5,917 nucleotides of DNA, taken from positions 1-5,917 of the forward strand of contig JAUXBV010000235.1 in the NCBI GenBank assembly GCA_030619215.1. Direction: 5' to 3'. This document shows, piece after piece, positions 1 to 5,917 of the stretch (positions are counted from its first letter, which is position 1; each line of letters opens with the position of its first letter). The notes under the pieces are model-generated. The model saw nothing but the letters and a program-made list of their open reading frames with translations. It was not told where the DNA came from and ran no database searches. The stretch is from Fibrobacterota bacterium (lineage in GTDB: Bacteria > Fibrobacterota > Chitinivibrionia > Chitinivibrionales > JANQEN01). Position numbers and translations under genes: made by a program.

Positions 1-20
1 AGCAGAGAAGCCTAATCTGG

Positions 21-1661
21 CTATTGATTAAACGTTATTACCTTTTGATAACCTTTTGTCTGCCCGTTCAATTCAACGGATATATAATAGAGCCCTCTTG
101 CTAGTCTCTTCAGTGTTATCGAAGTCGCTTTTCCCTTGTGCATATATATTTCAGGATATTCTAAAATCTTCATACCTTTGACATTATAGAATATTAGTTT
201 CACATTACCATTTTCAGTTACACGTAACTTCATCATACCGTCCGCATGTAAAGATATCGATTTAATACAGGTAGAATTATTTTGCGATATAAAATCTTTG
301 GCTAGTCCGACTGCATCCTCTTCAAACTGTATCCAGTTAACATTAAAAAGGTTGCCCGATCCCGAGCCTTTAAAACATGCTACCAGATCAGTAACACCGG
401 TTACGGTACTTTGTACATTGGCAGTAACTGTTTTCCAGGTATTCCACCCGCCGGTATTGGTAACCGGTATTGATCCGAGAAGCTGCCCTGTTGGTGAGCC
501 GACACGTATTTCAAGAGTCCCTCCCTGATCGCCGCTAGAGACCCGTGCATTTACCTTTACCTGGTTGCCGGTGCCGAAATCAACATCGTTATACTGTATC
601 CAGCCGCCGTTCTGTATATAGTCAACCTGCCACCCGGCAGGCTCTCCCCCCTGCACCAGGTGAACCTGCGCCCCGCTGCTGCTTAAGTTGTTGTAGCGAT
701 CTATCTGAATTTCGTTTGATGCTTTACATATTCCAATTCCCCTCAGGGTTGGTGTTACTTTTTTAATCGTCCCGTCAGCATTGAAATAGAGATAGTCCGC
801 ACGAATCGATCGTAGTGTCTGATCACCGGATAAATCATGGTGATGGTAAAAGAAATACCACTGCCCATTATATTCAACAACAGAGTGATGGTTTGTCCAG
901 CATCCGTCGGTCCACTTGTCCATAATAATTCCCCTGTAGGTAAAAGGACCTTTCGGATTGTTGCCCGTGGCATAAACAATTGCCTCGCCGCCGCCCTGGT
1001 CGTGGGGAAAGGTAAAGTAGATTGTCCCATTGCGCTTAAAAACAAAGGCGCCCTCTTTATAATTGTCAGGAAGATTCTGAATAGTGGAGACATCTGATGC
1101 AGGCGTCTTCATATTGCTGTTCAGTGTCATCATTTTCAGATTATCACCACCGCCGAAATAGAGATAGGGTGTGCCGTTATCATCGATGTAGACATTAGGA
1201 TCAATGCCATTGGCATTGGTTATAAAATTCGACTCTGCGGTAAAAGGACCTTCCGGTTTTGATGCTGTTGCGACCCCGACCCTGAACCCATTACTACTAT
1301 GTGTCGGAAAATAGAAGTAGTATGTGCCACCCTTCTCCACACAATCAGGCGCCCACATGCTATAGTTTTTTTTGGCCCAGGGAACGTCATTCTGATGGAG
1401 AATAACACCATGGTCAGTCCAGGTTATCAAATCTTCGGAAGAGAAGCAGTGATAATCCGCCATGCAAAAGCCGTTGACACCCTGGTTGCCGGTCTCCTGA
1501 ATATCGTGTGAAGTGTATACAAACATTTTCCCGTTAAAAACCCGCGCCGTTGGGTCGGCAGTATATATGTGGGTTATAAAAGGATTGTCTGCGAAACAGG
1601 TCTGTAAGGGTAACAGTAATAAACACCATATTGTTATAGTACATTTTTTATAAGGATTCAT
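21..1661 (-). CDS. GH43 family glycoside hydrolase with CBM6 and T9SS-type C-terminal domain
   Basis: 546 residues; expected to be an inverting exo-type glycosidase (alpha-L-arabinofuranosidase or beta-xylosidase type). The signal peptide is about 1-24 (cleavage after TCFA). A five-bladed propeller GH43 domain runs about 26-310. All three expected acids are present: general base D36 (YTADPTARVF), pKa modulator D154 (GIDPNVYID) and general acid E203 (YKEGAFVFK). Two blades share a PxGPFT turn (residues 136-141 and 236-241). Residues about 315-448 are a CBM6 (IQIDRYNN, WIQYNDVDFG, FNVNWIQFE), a beta-sandwich that binds sugar chains. Residues about 455-546 are a T9SS-like tail (VKLIFYNVKGMKIL, GLYYISVEL, YQKVITF) with much lower GC than the CBM6. 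GAGGGGGAG just upstream supports the start. It follows the beta-helix gene by 44 bases and may be last in the operon, but only 20 bases remain after its stop. Subfamily and sugar specificity cannot be read safely; GH43 with CBM6 is common on xylans and arabinoxylans. Confidence 0.94.
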   Translation of the reverse strand: MNPYKKCTITIWCLLLLPLQTCFADNPFITHIYTADPTARVFNGKMFVYTSHDIQETGNQGVNGFCMADYHCFSSEDLITWTDHGVILHQNDVPWAKKNYSMWAPDCVEKGGTYYFYFPTHSSNGFRVGVATASKPEGPFTAESNFITNANGIDPNVYIDDNGTPYLYFGGGDNLKMMTLNSNMKTPASDVSTIQNLPDNYKEGAFVFKRNGTIYFTFPHDQGGGEAIVYATGNNPKGPFTYRGIIMDKWTDGCWTNHHSVVEYNGQWYFFYHHHDLSGDQTLRSIRADYLYFNADGTIKKVTPTLRGIGICKASNEIQIDRYNNLSSSGAQVHLVQGGEPAGWQVDYIQNGGWIQYNDVDFGTGNQVKVNARVSSGDQGGTLEIRVGSPTGQLLGSIPVTNTGGWNTWKTVTANVQSTVTGVTDLVACFKGSGSGNLFNVNWIQFEEDAVGLAKDFISQNNSTCIKSISLHADGMMKLRVTENGNVKLIFYNVKGMKILEYPEIYMHKGKATSITLKRLARGLYYISVELNGQTKGYQKVITFNQ

Positions 1662-1664
1662 TTG

Positions 1665-1673
1665 CTCCCCCTC
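1665..1673 (-). promoter_or_regulatory. ribosome binding site of the GH43-CBM6 gene
   Basis: Minus-strand GAGGGGGAG ends three bases before the ATG at 1659-1661. The GAGG part leaves eight bases to the start, which is a workable distance. The unusually G-rich run is the only such tract in this AT-rich gap, and it supports the chosen start. Confidence 0.65.
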
Positions 1674-1689
1674 ATATACAATCCCTATG

Positions 1690-1704
1690 AACGTGTGTGA
1701 CGTT
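1690..1704 (-). other. small inverted repeat after the beta-helix stop codon
   Basis: AACGT and ACGTT arms of five bases flank a five-base loop, starting one base after the TAA of the beta-helix gene. No T-tract follows, so it does not look like an intrinsic terminator. If it forms in the transcript it could slightly protect the upstream message from 3' decay, but the stem is short and it may be chance. Confidence 0.25.
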
Positions 1705-1705
1705 A

Positions 1706-3808
1706 TTAATACACAATGACTTTCTTTACCAGTCTCCGATGTATTGTCCTGTTCGTAAATTTTATCATATAAACTCCTGAAGTCCGGGGCTGCCAGGTGT
1801 GTACTGTTTTATCGTTATATTGAAAAGAGCGCACTGTCTTACCCTGTATATTCATAATATCAATGGAATGCATACCGGAAGTCGGAACCTGTATGACATA
1901 TTTTCGAGATCCGGCCCTGGTAATCATGTTGTCAAGTATCAATGTGCTCCACAGGTGATACGAATCGTTTGTAGTATGGGTGACCAATTCATAGGGGCCG
2001 TCCTTCGGGTCCCATGTTATTCCAGCTGTCCATTCCTCCCCGCCGCGCTCATAAGCGCCCGCATCAGGGGCCGAACCAATAAAACCGTCGGTATACCCGG
2101 ATATCTCTTTACCATAATCAATGGGGGCAGATCCCTGTTTTGGCACGAAATTCCTGTTATTAAAATCCTCGAAGGGATCGTCGTTTGTCACAATACAGTT
2201 CTTCTCTATACTGGTGGCTTCCCATTTGTTCTTATTTGAAAGGTTATTCCAGGCTCGTACATTCTTAAAAACATACCCATTATACCACGCGCCCATGGGG
2301 TTGCTGTTGCTCCCGTTGGGTCTGCACCACAGGGTATTGTTGTAACAGAGAAGGTTTTCTCCTTCCCAGTTGATCTGAATGCCGGTCCACTCCATGTCCC
2401 AGACAACATTATGATCGAGGATAACATTCTTGGTGTTATTATCCATATACAGTGCACATGCTTTGTATTTGTTTCCCCGCGAGCTGCATGAGTGAAACCA
2501 GTTGTGGTGGACCCGCGTATAGCCGAAAGTGCCGCTGCAGAAGTAGAGTGTACCGCAATCATCGTTTATAAGGTTGCTGTGGTGAACATCATTGTATGAA
2601 ACGTCACTACCGTTACCGCCGCGCCGGATATTATCACGGCCGCCATTGAATATCTCACACCGGGTAATTTGCGTTGCTTTCCCGCTAAGCTCAATAGGGC
2701 AGGCATAGCTGCCGATATAATTGAAATTACCGATATAACAGTCTTTAACTCTGTTATCCTCACCATTAAGTACGATACCGTTTCCCGCTCCCCAGAGTAT
2801 TGAGCTGTGTTCGATTATATTATCCTTACCGCTTATCGATATACTGGCTACAGAGATGAAGGCTGCCTTTTCATTACCGATCGTATGGTTCCCATAGAGA
2901 ACTTCACAGTTTTTAACCACACATCCTGTCGCATTGTTAAGGTCGATATTGCCACCGGTTATCTTCAGGTTGTGCAGGGTGATATATGATCTGTCTTTGA
3001 GGTTGAACACCAGAGTTCGCGCCCGTGCAAGTACGATCCCGTTGGAAGGATCCTCTCCATTCGGTGTCTGAAGATAAAGCTTCTTCGCGTTTTTGTCGTA
3101 ATACCATTCATTATTAGCGTCAAGTGCGCCGAGTGTGTTCATCAGGAAAAATTCACCGCCATTTGACGGTGAGTGGGAACCGTTCCACTGCCAGTCGTCG
3201 GATAACTTGTCAAAGCCGATGGTGTTGCCGGAATGTGACCGTATCGGCTCACGCCACGACGTCCATCGGTTTACTCCCATGAACCAGAGCACGCCGCCGT
3301 TTGCCCAGCCCTGGTTGGGGATACCCGCATTATAGGTAATTGATGAACTGTTTCCGCTTGAAATCGACGGTGCTTCAATGGCAAAGGGATTGGCATTCGT
3401 CTTATTAGGCCAGCGTGCAAGTTGTACCATTGAACCGTTATAGGTGATACAATTCTCCTCGCCAAGGTCCCAGTCCATATCAGCCACATAGATATTCCCG
3501 TTGTGCTTTGACCAACCGGTCACTTTCTTTGAAGCGGTGGTCTCCACCTGTCCGCCATGGACTGTTGTAAAGAGTATCGGCGCTGATTGCGTCCCTGAGT
3601 TTGCCGGCCGGATTGCCTCTTCGTACAGCCCCGGAGCGATAGTGCATATATCACCGGCCTTCATCAGATCGGCCGCTTTCTGTATTGTACGAAAGGGCGC
3701 ACTAGCTGAGGTACCACTGTTGTTAGTATCGTCTCCCTGGGGAGAAACAAAATATTCAGTTGCAAATAAAAAGAATGGTAGAATCACAAAAAAGAATATT
3801 TTTTTCAT
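1706..3808 (-). CDS. secreted right-handed parallel beta-helix protein with T9SS-type C-terminal domain
   Basis: 700 residues; probable polysaccharide lyase or glycosidase of unassigned family. The signal peptide is about 1-16 (cleavage after FLFA). Residues 18-65 carry the usual opening of this class: YFVSP-G-D, PFRTIQKAAD, AGD, GLYEE. Residues about 85-255 form a less regular section with LARWPN and a Trp-rich stretch (WANGGVLWFMGVNRWTSW). Residues about 265-545 are the beta-helix, shown by repeated short V/I-x-x-N turns with a ladder of asparagines at 406, 436, 467, 490 and 521 (spacing 30, 31, 23, 31). Possible catalytic acids are D416/D417 (NDDCG) and D456 (LYMDNN), with histidines 409, 410, 434, 435, 439 and 466 nearby; this is inference. 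PDAGAYE near 581-587 ends the catalytic part. Residues about 620-700 are a T9SS-like tail (IDIMNIQGKTV, GVYMIKF, KKVIVY). AAAGG nine bases upstream supports the start. Position between GH16 and GH43 genes suggests action on the same polymer. Families of similar architecture (PL6, GH120, GH141, GH82) were considered; none can be assigned by eye. Confidence 0.9.
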   Translation of the reverse strand: MKKIFFFVILPFFLFATEYFVSPQGDDTNNSGTSASAPFRTIQKAADLMKAGDICTIAPGLYEEAIRPANSGTQSAPILFTTVHGGQVETTASKKVTGWSKHNGNIYVADMDWDLGEENCITYNGSMVQLARWPNKTNANPFAIEAPSISSGNSSSITYNAGIPNQGWANGGVLWFMGVNRWTSWREPIRSHSGNTIGFDKLSDDWQWNGSHSPSNGGEFFLMNTLGALDANNEWYYDKNAKKLYLQTPNGEDPSNGIVLARARTLVFNLKDRSYITLHNLKITGGNIDLNNATGCVVKNCEVLYGNHTIGNEKAAFISVASISISGKDNIIEHSSILWGAGNGIVLNGEDNRVKDCYIGNFNYIGSYACPIELSGKATQITRCEIFNGGRDNIRRGGNGSDVSYNDVHHSNLINDDCGTLYFCSGTFGYTRVHHNWFHSCSSRGNKYKACALYMDNNTKNVILDHNVVWDMEWTGIQINWEGENLLCYNNTLWCRPNGSNSNPMGAWYNGYVFKNVRAWNNLSNKNKWEATSIEKNCIVTNDDPFEDFNNRNFVPKQGSAPIDYGKEISGYTDGFIGSAPDAGAYERGGEEWTAGITWDPKDGPYELVTHTTNDSYHLWSTLILDNMITRAGSRKYVIQVPTSGMHSIDIMNIQGKTVRSFQYNDKTVHTWQPRTSGVYMIKFTNRTIHRRLVKKVIVY

Positions 3809-3817
3809 ATATCATAA

Positions 3818-3826
3818 CCTTTCTTT
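3818..3826 (-). promoter_or_regulatory. ribosome binding site of the beta-helix gene
   Basis: Minus-strand AAAGAAAGG ends nine bases before the ATG at 3806-3808. It is a purine-rich, moderately good Shine-Dalgarno sequence. It lies within the 29-base gap after GH16 B and agrees with the signal peptide starting at this Met. Confidence 0.65.
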
Positions 3827-3837
3827 ACAATGATTAT

Positions 3838-4896
3838 CTATTGAAACAATCGTATCTTTTTATTGACAATCGTCTTATTACCAATAATATACCAGTACAG
3901 GTATAGTCCTGTGGAAAGCCCTTTTGTTCGGGTTCGGAGCAATTGGTTCACTTCGGTTATATTATCTGATGAGATGGTCTGTATAACTCTACCGCGAATA
4001 TCGTATATTTCAACCTTCCCTGACATACCTATAAACGCACCCAGCGGATTAACCTTATTGACAATTGGTGTGCCGTCCACAAGCCGCCAGGTACGTACCC
4101 AGTCGACATACATGGTGTTTCTTGAGTTATCATTCAGGCTGTTTTTATCTGCAAGTCCATCCCATGTGTTTGTCCACTGATCAAAAAGAACAAATAACCC
4201 ATTTTTGACAAAATCACGTCCAGCCTTGGACACTCCCGTATATTCATCATTTAAGTACCAATAGACATTCCTGTTATCAGCCCAATGGCACGCTATAGTA
4301 TGGTAACCCTCACTGAACTTTTCCCCTTTTTTTGGATTACTTGCTGAGAGGTCCTTTGTAGAAAAATACCACGGACTTCTAATGTTATCTCCATTAACAC
4401 AATGGTGAATATTCGATTGCATCGTATAAGGCATTTCAGCTCCATGCTGACAATTCGGGTTTGTTGGATTGGCATTATTTTCACAAACATCTATCTCTTC
4501 CCTGTTGTTTATATCACCGTCATTCAGCCAGAAAGTATTGTAACATGAAATATCAGATGCCTTCATACTGCATTCCAGGTATACAGGATAGCGAATCTTG
4601 GTTTTTGACGTGATCCTGCAGGTTTTCATCCATCTCTGCGGATCATTGTGGAGTTGAGCTCTGATACAAAGTTTCCCATCAGAGATAAATGCCTGGCTTT
4701 GCATCATTATATTTGGCACATCATAGTTCCACAGTGAATGCGCCCATTTATTGCTGTCCCATGAATCAAATTCATCAGATAATGCAGATACCTTTTCCCA
4801 GTGCTTGCCAGCCGGTGGTTCCGGCGGATCGGCGAATAAACTGGTAATAGTGATTGTCATAATAGATAATAGCAAAAGTATGTTGATGCGAAACAT
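3838..4896 (-). CDS. GH16 family glycoside hydrolase B with T9SS-type C-terminal domain
   Basis: A complete 352-residue secreted beta-glycanase. A hydrophobic signal peptide (about 1-22, cleavage likely after SLFA) is followed by a PPEPPAGK linker. The GH16 domain covers about 30-275: SDEF at 40-43, then E-I-D-V-C-E at 134-139 (bases 4480-4497), predicting nucleophile E134, D136 and acid/base E139. KSK/TSK-type strand sequence, IRYPVYLECSMKAS and SNIHH recall GH16 agarases, and TMYVDWVRTWRL closes the fold. The mature part holds eight cysteines, an even number that fits disulfides in an exported protein; one (C138) sits beside the acid/base. Residues 276-352 form a sorting tail very like that of GH16 A (KVEIYDIRGRVI, GLYLYWY, GNKTI). 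The start is supported by AAAGGAG seven bases upstream. It lies 38 bases after GH16 A and 29 before the beta-helix gene. Its base composition is more AT-rich than its neighbours. It is probably an ancient tandem duplicate of A that has diverged in substrate cleft; exact substrate unknown. Confidence 0.92.
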   Translation of the reverse strand: MFRINILLLLSIMTITITSLFADPPEPPAGKHWEKVSALSDEFDSWDSNKWAHSLWNYDVPNIMMQSQAFISDGKLCIRAQLHNDPQRWMKTCRITSKTKIRYPVYLECSMKASDISCYNTFWLNDGDINNREEIDVCENNANPTNPNCQHGAEMPYTMQSNIHHCVNGDNIRSPWYFSTKDLSASNPKKGEKFSEGYHTIACHWADNRNVYWYLNDEYTGVSKAGRDFVKNGLFVLFDQWTNTWDGLADKNSLNDNSRNTMYVDWVRTWRLVDGTPIVNKVNPLGAFIGMSGKVEIYDIRGRVIQTISSDNITEVNQLLRTRTKGLSTGLYLYWYIIGNKTIVNKKIRLFQ

Positions 4897-4903
4897 ACCT
4901 TTT

Positions 4904-4910
4904 CTCCTTT
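4904..4910 (-). promoter_or_regulatory. ribosome binding site of GH16 B
   Basis: Minus-strand AAAGGAG lies seven bases before the ATG at 4894-4896. This is a near-perfect Shine-Dalgarno match at ideal spacing and fixes the start of GH16 B. It sits inside the 38-base gap after GH16 A, so GH16 B can be translated independently on the shared transcript. Confidence 0.85.
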
Positions 4911-4934
4911 TGTGAAAATTGGATTGCCTAGAGG

Positions 4935-5917
4935 TTAAAACAACCTGACATTCTTTATGATAATGGTTTTATTACCAACGATATACCGGTATAGATAAAG
5001 CCCTTTACAAAAGCTGTTTTCATGAGTGCGAACCTTGTGTATAGCTTCCGCAATATTGTCATTGCTACCTATAGATATTGTCTTTATAACACGGCCCCGG
5101 ATATCGCATATCTCAACTTTTCCATTGCCATGTATGCCATTAAAGAAATTCAGAGGGTTATTATTGACAATAGGTGTAGCGTCCTCAAGTTTCCAGGCGC
5201 GCACCCAATTAACATACATGGCATTTTTATTGTGATCATTTAGTGAGGCGAGAGTCGGAAGACCGTCCCAGGTAAAGGTCTCGGTATCGAAGAACATGTA
5301 CTGTGGTTCGCCGAAAGGGCCGCCGGGCTTTATCTCTACAACTTTTTCATCATTATGGTACATCCAGATCGAATTTGTGTTCTGCCACCAGACACCATAG
5401 GTATGATATTCATCGCTGCATCGGGAGGGCATTCGCCACTTTTCCGGTGTGTTAATATCATTATTCCACCCGTTGGGGTAGTAGTGTGTATTCATCCTCA
5501 TGAGCCAATCATTATCAGGATTCGCTTCACAGGCGCCGATATTTTCTATTACGTCAATTTCAGTATATTTACCCTGAAACCAGAAGGCCGACGTCATGGA
5601 AAGACGCGATGCTTTTATGCTAGTTTCATAATAACCTATATTGCAGTCACGATTCTTTGAGGTAACGCAGGCTGCCCAAACCCAGTTGCCCTGCTGGTTG
5701 GCGTTTGCTACGGTGGAGCGCAGCAGAAGGTTGCCATCCTGAACCGAGACATTGTTTGAGTTGTACTGGCTCGGAGGCCGCCCGCTCCAGTAGGGATGAT
5801 AGTTCATCCATTTGTTCCCGTCCAGCGAGTTTCCATTGAATTCGTCGGAGTGCTTCTCTACCTGCACCCACATCTTTCCGGCAGGTGGAGCAGGTGGTTC
5901 GGCAAAGGGGCTGATAA
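4935..5917 (-). CDS. GH16 family glycoside hydrolase A with T9SS-type C-terminal domain (5' partial)
   Basis: Likely an endo-acting, exported hydrolase of a beta-linked polysaccharide, possibly a red-algal galactan. The gene is cut by the window edge. The reading frame stays open upstream of the Met at 5871-5873 and encodes ISPFAEPPAPPAGK, which matches the signal-peptide end and proline linker of the neighbouring paralogue (SLFADPPEPPAGK). That Met is therefore internal, and about 17 codons plus the start are missing. Counting from it, the GH16 domain spans about 1-232: SDEFNG near 9-14, then E-I-D-V-I-E at 105-110 (bases 5544-5561), giving nucleophile E105, D107 and acid/base E110 of the beta-bulge GH16 type, and the closing strand NAMYVNWVRAWKL. 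Residues 233-312 resemble a Por/T9SS sorting tail (KVEICDIRGRVI, GLYLYRY, ending RLF). It is the first visible gene of the operon, 38 bases before GH16 B. GH16 membership is firm. An agarase/porphyranase-like specificity rests on remembered resemblance (NYHPYW, MTSAFWF, MNTHYY); a laminarinase-type activity is the alternative. Confidence 0.9.
   Translation of the reverse strand, partial: ISPFAEPPAPPAGKMWVQVEKHSDEFNGNSLDGNKWMNYHPYWSGRPPSQYNSNNVSVQDGNLLLRSTVANANQQGNWVWAACVTSKNRDCNIGYYETSIKASRLSMTSAFWFQGKYTEIDVIENIGACEANPDNDWLMRMNTHYYPNGWNNDINTPEKWRMPSRCSDEYHTYGVWWQNTNSIWMYHNDEKVVEIKPGGPFGEPQYMFFDTETFTWDGLPTLASLNDHNKNAMYVNWVRAWKLEDATPIVNNNPLNFFNGIHGNGKVEICDIRGRVIKTISIGSNDNIAEAIHKVRTHENSFCKGLYLYRYIVGNKTIIIKNVRLF

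Noticed and set aside
10..24. Possible terminator hairpin at the end of the operon (AGCC ... GGCT around the GH43 stop)
   Set aside because: Only four base pairs, overlapping the stop codon, and no T-tract follows in the 20 bases available.
755..1093. 112-codon minus-strand open frame inside the GH43 gene
   Set aside because: It overlaps the GH43 catalytic domain in another frame; the GH43 frame carries conserved residues throughout.
1203..1217. Inverted repeat AATGCC-ATT-GGCATT
   Set aside because: It lies within the codons for the conserved NANGIDPN segment of GH43 holding D154; coding constraint explains it and no regulatory role is likely mid-gene.
1590..1661. Lipoprotein signal for the GH43 protein because of Cys22
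   Set aside because: The residue before the cysteine is Thr and the preceding residues are L-Q, which does not fit a lipobox; cleavage after A24 by the standard signal peptidase fits better.
1799..2239. 146-codon open frame on the plus strand
   Set aside because: It lies opposite the well-supported beta-helix gene, has no recognisable domain or good ribosome site, and is cysteine- and proline-rich in the way antisense frames are.
3501..3833. 110-codon open frame on the plus strand
   Set aside because: It is antisense to the N-terminal part of the beta-helix gene and shows no family features.
1..5917. CRISPR array, tRNA/rRNA, mobile element or toxin-antitoxin genes
   Set aside because: No regularly spaced repeats, RNA gene signatures, transposase motifs or terminal inverted repeats were seen; coding sequence covers nearly the whole window.

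Overview
The window reads as one continuous stretch of a bacterial operon with every gene on the minus strand (transcription runs from high to low coordinates). It holds three complete genes and one gene cut by the right edge. All four products look secreted and carbohydrate-active: GH16 enzyme A (4935-5917, 5' end outside the window), GH16 enzyme B (3838-4896), a right-handed parallel beta-helix protein (1706-3808) and a GH43 glycosidase with a CBM6 domain (21-1661). The gaps between them are 38, 29 and 44 bases, so no gap leaves much room for an internal promoter or a strong terminator. No RNA gene, CRISPR array, insertion sequence or transposase is visible, and no stretch over 300 bases lacks a gene.

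All three complete proteins begin with a hydrophobic signal peptide, and the visible start of GH16 A looks like the end of one. All four end in a domain of roughly 75-90 residues with the pattern 'I-x-D/N-I/V-x-G ... G-L/V-Y ... K-x-I', which is what type IX secretion (T9SS, Por-type) C-terminal sorting domains look like. The simplest picture is a set of enzymes exported together to the cell surface or medium to attack one complex polysaccharide. Both GH16 proteins carry the beta-bulge catalytic signature E-I-D-V-x-E used by agarases, porphyranases, carrageenases and laminarinases. Their surrounding sequence looks to me most like the agarase/porphyranase branch, which would point to red-algal cell wall galactan. 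The GH43-CBM6 protein could remove arabinose or xylose units from a co-occurring xylan or a branched polymer. The beta-helix protein has an unknown reaction and is the least explained part of the set. The substrate is an inference, not something the sequence proves.

Organism: the T9SS-like tails restrict the source to phyla that have that system (Bacteroidota, Fibrobacterota and a few relatives). Good Shine-Dalgarno-like sequences stand before all three visible starts, and there is no SusC/SusD pair in view. This fits Bacteroidota poorly, and a Fibrobacterota-like or similar polymer-degrading bacterium is my preferred, low-certainty guess. Base composition is uneven: catalytic and binding domains of GH16 A, the beta-helix gene and the CBM6 are near or above 50% GC in sampled blocks, while the sorting tails and the whole GH16 B gene are nearer 28-40%.
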